This document shows positions 23,723 through 33,842 of a stretch of DNA of 64,000 nt, in pieces. The notes under the pieces are model-generated. The model made no database searches. It was not told the origin of the DNA and worked only from the letters and a program-made list of their open reading frames with translations. Source of the DNA: Symbiodinium natans (taxonomy: Eukaryota; Sar; Dinophyceae; Suessiales; Symbiodiniaceae); NCBI GenBank assembly GCA_905221605.1, contig CAJNDS010002717.1:62001-126000 (forward strand), in the 5' to 3' direction. A program made the position numbers and the translations under genes. The stretch's first letter is position 1. Each line of letters starts with the position of its first letter.

Positions 23723-23913
23723 CGTAGCACGACAAAGATCCGAAACTTTGCGTATACACTACGATTGCCATGACTTGGTGATCTCCATGCCCGGCTAGCC
23801 ATAGCACAGACAAGGCAGTCCCTCGTGGCCCGAAAGCTGGCCTGGTGGCGTTGAGATAGCTCATGCTGCAAACCTGGGCAAGACTGCCGCGCTGTTCGCG
23901 GATACTGGAAGGA

Positions 23914-23934
23914 GTGTGTGTGTGTGTGTGTGTG
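23914..23934. repeat. (GT)n microsatellite
   Basis: About ten GT dinucleotides in a row. The minus-strand frame across it gives His-Thr repeats, which should not be read as protein evidence. Confidence 0.9.
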
Positions 23935-24099
23935 CCTGCCTGAGACTTCATTCTCGAGCTCTGACACCTTTTGACACATGCCAGTCACATGCGGTGAACA
24001 GGCAATCCAACCCCCTTGTAGCGCCTTCGCTCTAAGCTTCAGCACATCCTGGGACTCTCCTGCCGCCTCGTGTGGGCAGATAGAGAGAACAAGAGAATC

Positions 24100-24365
24100 A
24101 GGGACAGAAACAGACCCGAGCCATTCGCGGACGTATCTCGCAAGATGCTCTCAAAGATGCCATCCGTAACGTCCTTGCTGAAGTCCTGAAGGCATTTATG
24201 CAAGCAACAGGGTGTACGCCTTGCTACGGCCTGCTGCTTCGCAAAGGAGTTCCCACACAAGCTGCTTTGTGAATGCAGTGGTCTCCTCTGCTCCGTTTGG
24301 ATCCCGCTGTTCGGGATGAAATGTTCGGATGCCTGCCGCTGCAAATTTGAGCGTGACACGCGAGC
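24100..24365 (-). CDS. Unidentified protein, two likely exons
   Basis: The upstream segment (about 24196-24350) reads HPEQRDPNGAEETTAFTKQL, then VWELLCEAAGRSKAYTLLLA, to a stop or splice. The downstream one (about 24105-24185) reads DFSKDVTDGIFESILRDTS. Both are convincingly protein-like, and their order fits minus-strand transcription. No domain was recognised. The region between these and the methyltransferase start (23722) holds only the GT microsatellite. Confidence 0.45.
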
Positions 24366-24954
24366 ACAAAGAAGCACTACATCTCTCAGCCACGAGCCAA
24401 GAGAGTCCCGATCCGAGCCAGGAGTTTGTGTGACTGGCAGAGCACAGCTATAAGACAACAGCGAAGGTCCATTGTCACTGCCGGGCACCGCCTCTCACAT
24501 TCCCACTTTGGTCGTCTTCAGGTTGTGCCATGCGCGCGTCGCCTTAGTGTGGCAAAGACAAGAACATGAAAGACACACTCTGAGGAAAACACAAACACTT
24601 TGAACACACCTGCAGTATGCAAGTATGTTTGTGCCGGGGGCAAAGCTGAGAGCTGCGCAATGGACGACGACCTCTTACCTACGGCGTGTCATTATCCCGC
24701 TGCAGTGGAACCGCAATCTTCGGCAAATGCGAGCAAGGATGACTGCAAGATTCTAAAGCACATGCTGCGAACTGTGCAAACAAATTCTGCCATGTAAATG
24801 TATCACATCATGATGATCATGATATGCATTCGCATGCACTCACTTTGCACTCTCGTTCTGGGTCCACTTGGCAAGCTCCATCCTCTTGCTGTACTTGCAA
24901 TGCTCGACTGGCTGACGCAAACTTCGTCCTGGGAATTTTATGCATGCTTCTCCA

Positions 24955-25195
24955 GGTAAAGGCTACCACTGGATGCGAACTTTGCGCCTTCAAGTCTATC
25001 CTACTAATGCATTATTGGTTGAGGACTCTGCCTCAGAAAAACTCACAGCAGCTGGAGTTGAGGACTCTGCCCCAGAAAAACTCACAGCAGCTGGAGACCA
25101 GCACCTCACCAGATCATCGACGCACTCATCAAGGGCGCCTTCGACATTGCCTCACGCATGGGGCAGCACGTCGTCTGAGAGTTTCTTGGCCTGAA
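24955..25195 (+). CDS. Candidate plus-strand gene, unidentified
   Basis: A plus-strand frame after TTCTCCAG|G contains MRTLRLQVYPTNALL, then VEDSASEKLTAAG and VEDSAPEKLTAAG, an in-frame duplication of a 39-base unit (25018-25096). In a second frame at about 25114-25181 the same strand reads HQIIDALIKGAFDIASRMGQ, also strongly protein-like. A splice or shift between the two frames is needed but not resolved. If real, this gene runs against SEC13, and the C-rich tract lies between their 3' ends. Confidence 0.4.
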
Positions 25196-25224
25196 CTCTC
25201 TTCGTGCCACGTCTTGCCTTCACG

Positions 25225-25765
25225 TGAAATCCGCCGACCCCCTTTGTCGGCGTCAAGAAGCTGGACTCGTACCTTTCCCGCTGGACCCGCTAGTGCCCTT
25301 CCCCATGGACCCGCGCGGCTTGCTTCCTACCTGGATGGAACCACGCGTGTTGTAACCCACCCTTCCCCCCCTTGTCAGCGGTCAAGCAGATGGAAGCACA
25401 CGTTTTGTGTTGGCTGAACCCTACCCCGACCCCTACGCAACCCCCCCACCCCCCCCCCCACAACCCCCCAACAACCCCCCACCCCCCGACCTGCCACTGC
25501 CCCCCCCCCCCCCCCCCGCCAGAAACCACACGTTTTGACCCCCCCCCCCCCCCCCCCCCCACCCCCCCCCCACACCCCCCCCCACCCCCCCCCCCACCCC
25601 CCCCCCCGCCAACCCCCCCCCCAACCCCCCCCACCCCCTACCTGCCTCCCCCCCCTTCCCTCCTCTCATTAGCGGGCCCACCCCTTTTTCGCGCCCCCCC
25701 CCACCCACCCCTGCCCCCTTCCCTACCCCCTTCCCTACCCCGCCTGACACCCAACTCCTCCTAAA
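25225..25765. repeat. Extreme C-rich / G-quadruplex tract
   Basis: The plus strand from about 25434 to 25760 is almost entirely C, with runs of up to about 19 broken by A, T or G (poly-G on the minus strand). Just before it, two diverged copies of CCCCCTTTGTCGGCGTCAAGAAG-like sequence (about 25229-25265 and 25369-25400) and two CACACGTTTTG boxes suggest the tract arose within a degenerate tandem repeat. Long Pro- or Gly-rich frames across it are artefacts of composition. Confidence 0.9.
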
Positions 25766-26002
25766 AGGATCGCCGTGGCGATGCACGTGCCCCCGATTGG
25801 TCGGCGGCAGCGGCGTCAGCCTTTAAATAAAGCAGCCAGCGCTTTGTTTTGCACTCTGGACGGGGCTGGTGCCCTTTGCAGCATCTCATACGCTGCCGGA
25901 AAAGCGGTGAGGTGAAATGGGACATGCGCGATGCTTGTAAGGCGCTGTTACCTTCTCTGAACGATGCAGCAAGATTCAGTTAGCAACATTCAGCGTCCCC
26001 AA

Positions 26003-27818
26003 TCACGAGTCGTAAAGCTGACAAGCTTGTGCCCACTGTCCTGCTGACTCTTTAAAGAGTAGGCTCTGTTCGGGACCAGAGACGGCGAGCAGAGAGCCAG
26101 CAGTGGACCAGGTCAATCGAAATGTCTCTTCGCCCACGCTCCACGAACTTTGGACACTCCAGGGTTGCCCCTCCATGTCCTGCCACCAAATTTGAACAAG
26201 CCCATCCTCGAAGCACACTGCAATGGAGCTGGAAGGTATGCCCAGATTGGGCCTGATCAGGGAGGCAGCACTCAACCACCCCAACCCACACCCCAAAACC
26301 CCAAATTGCTTTGAAAAGCCCAACTGACGGGGTCTTGGCTGGCCTTGGGCTGTCGCAAGCCTTTGACACTGTAACGGAAGCTTGAGAATAACACCCTAAA
26401 CCCTAAACCCTACACCCGAAACCCTAAACCCCAAGCCCCAAACCCTCAACTTAAACCCCAAGCCCGAAACCCTAAACCCTGGATCTAATTCAAGGTGGGG
26501 AGGGGGTCGTATAGAAGTTTAAAGAATTGGAAGCGGGGTTCGACAAGCAGTCGCCGGGCCCTTCATCGGCTCAACGGCCGCGAGCCTGCGGCCCTGAGAC
26601 CCGCTTGGCACTTCTCCTGGGCCCCTCTTAACACCAAAAGCGAATACTGCGGTGCATCACGGATGACCTCGCCCGGCCCATCAAGAATGACCCCCCCACA
26701 CATGCAAGCTCAACCATTATTTCCTTTCAAATCCACTCAGATGATTTCTACCATCCATACTGGACTGGGGGCTCCAAGCTCTAGGGTCCACTTGCAGGCA
26801 CGTTTTACAGCAGGATTCCCTAGCGACAAGGCTCCCCAAAAAGAAGCCCTGCAAATGCAATCGGCTCTGCTGGACCAGGCCTCCAAGCAACGTCGCGGAC
26901 AGGGGGCCCGGGCCCCCTTTCGACCAACTCATGCTGCAGAGACCAGGTGTCACTCTTCTCATCTCCTCGCCAGATCCGGACAGACCGGTCGCTCGACGCA
27001 GACACGAGCCGCAGCGGAGCTCGCGCGGCTGCTCGGGCTGCTGCTGGCCCGGCTGCGAGCGTGGCCGGGCTCGCTGCTGGTGCCCAGCAGAAGCCAACCA
27101 ACCCTGCACTGTGTGCCTCCATGGGCTTTGACAGCCACTGCTCTCCGGCTGGGAGGACCGCGCTGGCAGAAACCTCCTTGCGTGTTAGGAAACAGATGTC
27201 GGGACTCTCGCTGCCCGCGACGGCCAGCATGAGCCCGTACTCAGCAGGTCGAAAACTCGCCGCAACGACGGACCCTCTCACAGTGAGCCGGTGCACTGAA
27301 CTCCACCTCGGACGATTTGAGAGACTTTCACGGGAATGCACAATCATGTTTTCTTACGCAACCACACCAGTCCGACCGGTCCTCTCCTCTGAGCGCTCGG
27401 CTCACCCTGCTCTCGCCAGAGCACGATGCTTCCATCAGCTGCGCCGCTCACCAGTTGAACCTGCGGTACGGTCTTGCCAAAACAGGTCTGAGGTCGCTCA
27501 TGGTCGCTCCCTACCGGCCCCATGCTGTCAAAGCAGCGGGGAGGGTCTTCTTTGGAGCCCAGCCCACGACCAACGCAGCAGCCTGGTGAGCTGGCAACCT
27601 CAGCTGGCTGCAGGTTTTGTCAAATGCCGACACATGCCGAGATGCGCCGAGCACGGCAATGAAGCTCCGGACTGGGCCACCATCTGATGGCTCTCTGTGC
27701 ACCAAATCCTGACAACCTGCGGCCACTGCAAGCCACTGCAAGCGGGGAAGAGGCAGTTCAATGAATTGAGCAGTGCGTCATAGTGTGTCTGCTTCGAATG
27801 GATGAAAGAAGCCGACAT
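26003..27818 (-). CDS. SEC13: SEC13 beta-propeller coat protein, multi-exon
   Basis: SEC13 is a six-bladed WD40 protein of the COPII vesicle coat and the nuclear pore outer ring. Pieces align with family members in order. 27670-27818 is MSASFIHSKQTHYDALLNSL, then VVRIW (blade 1). About 27560-27600 reads LPAHQAAALVVGWAP. 27406-27460 (CAG|G acceptor; donor GTGAGC) reads VQLVSGAADGSIVLWREQ. 26881-27316 reads RPAEYGLMLAVAG, EAHSAGLVGFCWAPA, RLVSASSDRSVRIW and VRDVAW. The last exon, 26003-26252, reads NLGIPSSSIAVCFEDGLVQI, then LTWSTAGSLLAVSG to the stop. Joining 26881 to 26252 recreates VRDVAWRPNLGIPSSS, a hallmark of SEC13, across a 628-nt GC-AG intron. Boundaries among the first exons are approximate. 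An Ala-rich insert (about AAGPAAARAAARA) replaces the usual blade-4 loop. Confidence 0.92.
26253..26880 (-). other. 628-nt GC-AG intron of SEC13 holding telomere-like repeats
   Basis: Minus strand: exon ...GCTTGGAG, intron GCCTGGTCC...CTGATCAG, exon GCCCAATCTGG. The protein join is exact. The intron contains an island of mutated telomere units (26393-26481, CCCTAAA, CCCGAAA, CCCCAAG variants on the plus strand). Confidence 0.8.
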
Positions 27819-27926
27819 CTAAAAAGCCGAGACGCGCCGTCAGATGAAGCTGTCGCCAAGCGACGCCCGACTGAGTCATACCTTTCCAGTGTCCTCCTAC
27901 TATGCTAAATGGGATTGTTCTCAAGC

Positions 27927-28500
27927 TCAGCTGGCATGCCTGGCATCGTGCAGGCTGCCGAAAGCCAAGGCGTCATAGCCGGGAGCTGCAACCATGTGGG
28001 AAACTAGCGTGCGCAAAAGGAATCTGCCTTGTGGCAGCACTATATTGGGGGCCACTTGCGCAATGGTAAGCAAAAAGAAAAGATGTAGTTCCCGAAACAA
28101 CTTCCAAGACTTTGCGAAGCAATTGTCTGCGCTGCAGAGCCATGCGGCATCCGGCATTAGCCAAGCAAGAACTTGACAGAGTTTTAGCAGCCTCAAGGTT
28201 CAAAAAGTTCAAGACCAGCTGAGGCAGCTCGGGAAGCAAAGGCCTTGCCATCGCTTGAAGTGGATGTTGGCGACAGCGCAGCCGGCTTTGAGGAGGAGCT
28301 ACTACGGTACTATCAAAGACCTATCGAGTTGACTGAACCTTGATCCGCGGGATTCCGTGACTGGCAGCTGTTGAGATCATGTCCATCTGACTCAAATTCA
28401 CCCGAATCACCTGCTCAAGGAATCCACACAAGCTGGCTGCAGCCTCAGTCCCATGATCCTTCTCCTTGCAACCCTGCATGCTCCTGTACGGAAGGGCTGA
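27927..28500 (-). CDS. Unidentified protein, several likely exons
   Basis: Minus-strand segments upstream of SEC13 read like protein. 28325-28497 contains EAAASLCGFLEQVIRVNLSQ to a stop. About 28190-28305 contains KPAALSPTSTSSDGKAFASR and AASAGLELFEP. 27927-28060 contains VAPNIVLPQGRFLLRTLVSH and APGYDALAFGSLHD. An alternative frame at 27973-28251 (LPELPQLVLNFLNLEAAKTL) looks a little like an F-box but competes with the Ser-rich frame. No family is assigned. The gene lies head to tail with SEC13 at very close range. Confidence 0.4.
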
Positions 28501-29129
28501 GCGCAGTCAGCCGAGGGCACATCAGGGCAGCGCGGCCACTCTTGCACCGCTCCGCCGACACCAAGGGAAAGCTCATCGTACAGGAGCTGCAAAGGAGCTG
28601 GAAATTCGGAAAGGCGCTGCCCTGAAAAACATTCTGAGCTTGTCCTCGACCGTTTGAACTGCTATGCCGGCATTTGCTTGTGTTGCGTACTGTACATGGT
28701 TGTGTACATGAAAATGCATGTGTAGCTATATCATACAGGTATACATGTATGTATGCTTATGCTCTCTCTCCCTGCAGGTCCTCGGAAAATCTGCTTTCCC
28801 ATGGTGAGACGACATGAAACCGCGCCCTTGCGCAGCTTGTGAAAGCAAACCTACGCCGAGTCACAGCTACCGGCTATTACTCTCAAGACTGTGCGCAGCC
28901 TCATGGCCATACCCATTTTTCAACACCGTTTAAGGAGCATGCACCACACAACCGGAACAGTGACTGTCATGACTGGCACTAGAACTCGCGGCAAGAGTTA
29001 TACATGGGGCGCACCTTTGCGGCCAAAGCCCAGTCTCTCGGCATTGAGTCATAGCCTGGCAAATCCAGGGGCCACAGTGAAGTACGGCGAAGTACGGTGA
29101 GCAAGAAAGGCAAGTACCATGGATCAGCC

Positions 29130-29242
29130 ATGGATCAAACGAAATCCGAGAGCACCCAATGGATGACAAAATCTCATCAGGCGGCCTCTCGTGTGTGACA
29201 GCCCACACGTGGGAGAATGCGATCGCAGCTTCGTAAACAACA
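29130..29242 (-). CDS. Likely exon, product unknown
   Basis: A GTGGCAG acceptor at 29243-29249 opens a protein-like frame including VVYEAAIAFSHVWAVTHERP and PDEILSSIGCSRISFDP. An upstream segment, VLDPAKLPKPLDQPTRLC (about 29270-29330), may be the previous exon. No domain was recognised. Confidence 0.35.
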
Positions 29243-29460
29243 CTGCCACAAACAGAAAACAGAGCAAGACAATTGAACATAGCCTCGTAGGTTGGTCAAG
29301 TGGTTTCGGCAACTTCGCCGGATCAAGAACCTGAAAGGGCAGATGCCACCCAACTAGCGCGCAACCAGTGAGCACCAGCCAGACGCCAACTTAGGCCGGC
29401 AAGGTCCCCTTCAAGAATCCTTAAAGCCCTTGCAAGTCAGCAAAGCCTAGACGGCATCGT

Positions 29461-29769
29461 CATGCAGCCGTGCTGGTGAAGCCGCACGGGCAATGCTGTG
29501 ACCCTGCTGAGGTTGCCGCACCATCAATGATCTGTGTTGCAGCTTTCAAGTCTCTCTGCTCAATAGCCTCCGAGCATTGCGCCGGCAACGTTTGCCCCTT
29601 TGAGCCACCGATGGACTACAGCTTCATGGTTTCCAAGTACCCTTCAAAGCATAAAGATCCACACTGGCTAGAGGAGGGCAAGTCATGCACAGCGCCATTC
29701 TGGCATGAAGTATGGGCGAAGCAAGCACAAGAAGCGGCAGTGGATCAGATGCCATCTGTGTATTTATAG
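29461..29769 (+). CDS. Candidate plus-strand exon, unknown
   Basis: The plus strand is open for about 100 codons with protein-like content, including DYSFMVSKYPSKHKDPHWLE and APFWHEVWAKQAQEAAVDQM, before a stop at 29769. It would oppose the flanking minus-strand genes. The minus strand here has no comparably convincing frame. It could be a small gene or exon, or chance. Confidence 0.3.
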   Translation, partial: HAAVLVKPHGQCCDPAEVAAPSMICVAAFKSLCSIASEHCAGNVCPFEPPMDYSFMVSKYPSKHKDPHWLEEGKSCTAPFWHEVWAKQAQEAAVDQMPSVYL

Positions 29770-29984
29770 GCAGTGCAAGGCTGTTTCTGAAAGTTACCGG
29801 CAAACCATGGACTTGCATCTTCGGGCTATCCCACCCTGGCACTAGTCCAGTATCTTGCCATTGTACTACTTCTTATTCCCCAGCTATGTTATTCGCTACA
29901 TTACCCCTTACTTCCCCAGCCTCCGTTGCCTCGAGAGCGTACTGGCTGTCCATGTTCATGTTTAGCACCGCCTGCCCGAGGTGA

Positions 29985-32900
29985 CAGATTTCTGTCTTCG
30001 CGACCTTTCAATTTCTTCATCCACTGGCTAGCAGAAGCCAAGGCCCGGACGCTTTGAAGGAAGTTCCAAGTGTGCGTTGCTTCTGGATTCAGCACCAAAG
30101 ATGACCTTGCACAAGAAGCACGTAGATCCGGACAACAGTTTTCGGCGGAGTGGAAGCACTGAGGCACATACAGGTACAAACGCGCAGCATCCTTGTGCTT
30201 GCCTGTGAGCCGGAGTCGTGCACGTAGCCACGCGAAGCATCAAGCAGGCAGGGAAGGCCCAAATTAGCGTGCGCGATGGCCATGTTCGACCTCAAATCAC
30301 TCAGATGATCACCATGGAACGAGGCGAAACCCGGCTGCCCCGCGGTCACCAAGCTGAAGGTGCCGGGCCAGCTCCGAGCATAATTGGGCTTCAGCTCCAA
30401 TCCTTGATGGTAGGCAACCTGGGCATGATTGGGGCTTCACGGATTTAGGCATTGGGAGTTTATTCAAACAGCTTTTGGAAGGAGGCTTACAGGAACGCAT
30501 TTTGGGGCTTGTGGCGTTCAGGATGCAGGAAGCATGCTCAAGGCCCTGACCACGGCTTGCTCACTCTTTCCCGAATTGGCCAAGGTTGCACCCAGCTTGT
30601 TCCAAACCTAAGTATCAAGCGGTGGCATGAAGCCAAGCTAGGCTAGGACTGCCCCACCCCTGCCCCGTTTTGCTAATGTACGTGAACTCACGTCCCCAGG
30701 GCAATCGCTGTGGGATCGTTCGGTCGCAGCCGGCAAGCAGTGGCAAGAGCCTGATGAAACTCATGACACGAGCACTGGTGACAGGACCGATTGGTGGTAC
30801 AAAAAAAAGAAGGCCGTGCCTGAACAGCGGCGGGGAAGTCTCCTCAAGACCAAAGGTCTTTTTTACAGCTGGCTTCTGCACAGCAACTATCGGGAACCAT
30901 TTTCGATTTTTTCGTTTTAAGGCTGAATGTCGAGTCTTAGGCACTGGGTCGCAATGGCCAAAGTTGAAATACCCTTGTTGACTCCTAGCACATGGCATTA
31001 CGTGCTGCCTGGAGTCTGTTGATGTTTTCCAAGACACCCAATGCCACAAACACATCGGCATCATGAGGATTGGCCTGAGCTCCCCAGCTGCAAGGAGACG
31101 GGTTCGAGCGCAAGTCGTTTAGCTAAGACTTCTCATGGCTACTGATGGCCTGCGCAGCTTGCTGAAAGAGTTCTGTGACCTGTCGGCCTGGGAACAACAT
31201 TGCAAGTGTTGTTCCATGTCGGCTAGATTTGCTGCGCAGCTGGCTGCTCTCTGAAGTGAAATGCTGAAGATGCAGCGCCACGCGTCGTACTCATAGTCCG
31301 GCGGCGCTTCAACACGGTCTGCAATGGCCTGCGTGGCTTCGAAAGGTTTCGCACAACAAGCTGGTAGCAGACGTTTCGGATTGCCTCCCCGTCCTGCCAA
31401 AGCGGCAAGATTGCAAACGCGCGCCTGGTGCTCCTCGTGGTTTTCAAGCCAGGTCCGCAAGTAGCGCCTCAATGTCCAAGCGGCTCTCAGAATGACAAGA
31501 GCATATTGAAGAGCACGTCGCGGACACTTGCTTCAACTAAATCACGTCTTTGGCCGAGAGATGAGCAGAGCGGGGAGCTGGTCCAGCTCATTTGTACAGC
31601 TGACGCCTCCGAGTCTCACGAGATGCGTTCTTTTCATCGCGCGCTGCCCTGAGGTGCCTGCCTAAGGCAAGCAAGCTGTCTAAGTTGTAGGGGTCGACCT
31701 GCCAATGCTTGCGCAGACTTGCCAGTGCCGACGCAGAGGATGAAACAGATGCAAGTCAGAAAGTCAGATGAGCATGCCCACACCGTCGCGAAGCGGATAC
31801 ATAAGAGGATTGTGGAAGGATGCGGGGGTGCCTCGTGACCTCTCCTGAGGCATTGGATTGCCTCAGCACGTGCTTGAAGCGGAGAGGATATCTTCATGCC
31901 CAAGACCGGCAGCCTCTATGTCTTGGTCAAGCTCGGCATAGAGTTGGCCCAGCCTAGGTCAAGCTGCATGTAGAGATAGATATAGATAGATATATATATA
32001 TATATATGATGTAGATATATATATATACATACATGTAATTATAAAAAAATTATATATATGTATATATATATATATAAAGAGAAGATCCCATGAGCAGTCA
32101 GGTACAGTCCGTTGCTCAACCCAGAGCCAAGGGCATTCTCCAGCCTTCGGAACTTTCCGGATTTCGCTGGACCTGTACACTGTTCACCGCAACCAGCTGA
32201 GAATGTACTGAAAAAAAGAAGAAGCTGCTTGCTGTGCATTCAGGCTGCATTGCAACAGTACAGTGTGCTGCATCAGGCACCTCAGACTCCAGGCACAGAA
32301 GTGCTTCTCGGTCTCGACCTGGCAACGTATGCGAAAGCTACGGCTGCAAAATGAAACGGGCAGTTGGACAGGCGCTTGCAAGATGTTGGCAAGTTCCGCA
32401 AACTGCTCTCTGGCACATGGTGCTGATTAGCCAGAATTGCATTTGTTCTGACAATGTGACGTCATAAAGATGGACGGACGACGCAGTAGCAGCGAAAATC
32501 TGTCGTGATTGCTGCACACTGGAAGGCAACTTCAGCCGTTGAATCATTAAGCTTCTAGGATCACTTCTTTAATTGCACGTAAGTAAACTCCATTGGTAGA
32601 TCATGATGGTGCGCCACCGAAAAACTTAAGTCGTTCCTGACTGTAGCGAACACTGGGTGTTGGGCCCCCTCCCGTTCTGACTTCGGGGTTCGGGGCCGAC
32701 ATGGGCTCTTCCCAAGCTCACACTTCTTACCGTCTCCTTGCTGCAAATGTGCTAGCCCTCTGCTACACCTCTTTAGTTCTTGTGTGTGCATGCTCGCACA
32801 GCTGGTGGGCACCTTCTCTGATGAGCCGGATAGCTTCTGCAAGCGGGTCCGAGATTTCACCTTGGCAAGGCGGCAATCCATGCAATCATCTGCAGCCTCT

Positions 32901-33205
32901 GTTGATCTGTGATCAGTGACTGCATGCGACGGCCTTCCAAATTTAAAGCAATTGAAAAGCCCGGGCGCGGAAAGGATTCTCTTCCGCAAATTTGTACTCC
33001 TTCGCCCGGCTCATCGCAGCCTGAAGCAAGCATTGGCCACCAAAGGATCCAAAAGCGCATCGCTTCGCAAGAAGTCTTGTTGGCCCCCAGCCAGGTCCAT
33101 CGTCGACGCATCGAAGCCGTCCAAGCCTCTCGCTCTGACACGGAACTTCCCGAAAACGAACATCGCACACATCGTACAGCAGCATTTCGAAACACATCGC
33201 AACAT
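29985..33205 (-). CDS. PEX5: PEX5, peroxisomal targeting-signal-1 receptor (TPR), multi-exon
   Basis: PEX5 binds C-terminal SKL-type signals in the cytosol and delivers enzymes to peroxisomes. Segments match the family in order. About 32943-33015 reads AKEYKFAEENPFRARA (human Y.FEEENP), the block before the TPRs. About 32767-32880 reads GEISDPLAEAIRLIREGAHQ. About 31380-31490 reads LRRYLRTWLENHEEHQ (family L..WL). 31123-31182 reads VTELFQQAAQAIS (V.ELFL.A). About 30987-31081 reads NPHDADVFVALGVLENINRL (D.DVq.gLGVLfNl). 30368-30415 reads AYHQGLELKPNYARSW and 30258-30292 RSNMAIAHANLG (ALelkPgYvRsRyNlgIsc.NLG). About 29985-30105 reads LVLNPEATHTWNFLQSVRAL, the C-terminal helix. An upstream exon, 33011-33120 (DASTMDLAGGQQDFLRSDAL), probably belongs to the unstructured N-terminus. 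WxxxF/Y docking motifs were not located. Exon ends are approximate. Confidence 0.87.
31967..32080. repeat. AT-rich microsatellite inside the PEX5 region
   Basis: (TA)n, GATA and poly-A stretches over about 110 bases. It falls between exons assigned to PEX5, so it probably lies in an intron. Confidence 0.8.
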
Positions 33206-33298
33206 ATCTCAAGATTTCTCAACGACTTCAGTCTCTGCCTTGCATCATCTGCTCCAAGAGATGATCTGCCTGGCAGGCTCTCAGACTTCTTGACTCGT

Positions 33299-33819
33299 TC
33301 AGAAAGAACTCCGGATGCGGTCCCACAGGCTGTTCGAAAAGGATACTAGTAGCTCAAGTGGCATCGCGTGGGTTTGGGACAGGGATGCTCGCCTCCTCCC
33401 TGCCGAGGGCCTCCTGAGTGACTGCACCGAGTACGAACCCAAAAAGACATCTTCACTGGAGCCCACGGGTTGAAATCGGTCCTGGAGAGCCTCCCGGTGA
33501 TTCGCCATTCCGAGGGCGAGGTCACCCTCGAAGTCCTCCATGCCCAACGGGTGGTCCAAGCCCACCCGGTTGAGGACGGCCTCCATGCCTCAACAGATAT
33601 CATAAGACCACGCAAGGTTGAGGCCTTGGGCAGGGCACCTGCCTGCAGGGCCAGCCGAAGCTTTCCACATCGTATCCTGCATGCTCACAAAGTTCACAGG
33701 CGACTGGGCCCCTATTCTTTGCCTGTCTTCATGTAACAAGCGAGGTGCACCAGGTGAGCTCTATCGTTGTCTGTCACCGTGGCCACATCAGTGTCGTACA
33801 GAGCTTCCCAGTCCTCGAT
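33299..33819 (-). CDS. Unidentified protein, three frames in series
   Basis: Minus-strand segments follow closely: 33712-33819 (DWEALYDTDVATVTDNDRAH, then LVHLACYMKTG), 33590-33706 (SPVNFVSMQDTMWKASAGPA, then LNLAWSYDI) and 33299-33586 (MEAVLNRVGLDHPLGMEDFE, then REALQDRFQPVGSSEDVFLG). The frame changes between them happen within fewer than 20 bases, too short for ordinary introns, so small indels, a decayed copy or wrong boundaries must be considered. They could be the N-terminal part of PEX5 or a separate gene just upstream; I found no family match. Confidence 0.45.
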
Positions 33820-33842
33820 TCACGTGTCGCACTCACGTTTAG

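Noticed and set aside
25290..25786. Long Pro-rich and Gly-rich reading frames
   Set aside because: They are produced by the C-rich tract itself and have no other protein-like content.
27973..28251. F-box domain (LPELPQLVLNFLNLEAAKTL)
   Set aside because: The resemblance is short, the key residues of an F-box are not all present, and a competing frame over the same bases looks at least as good.
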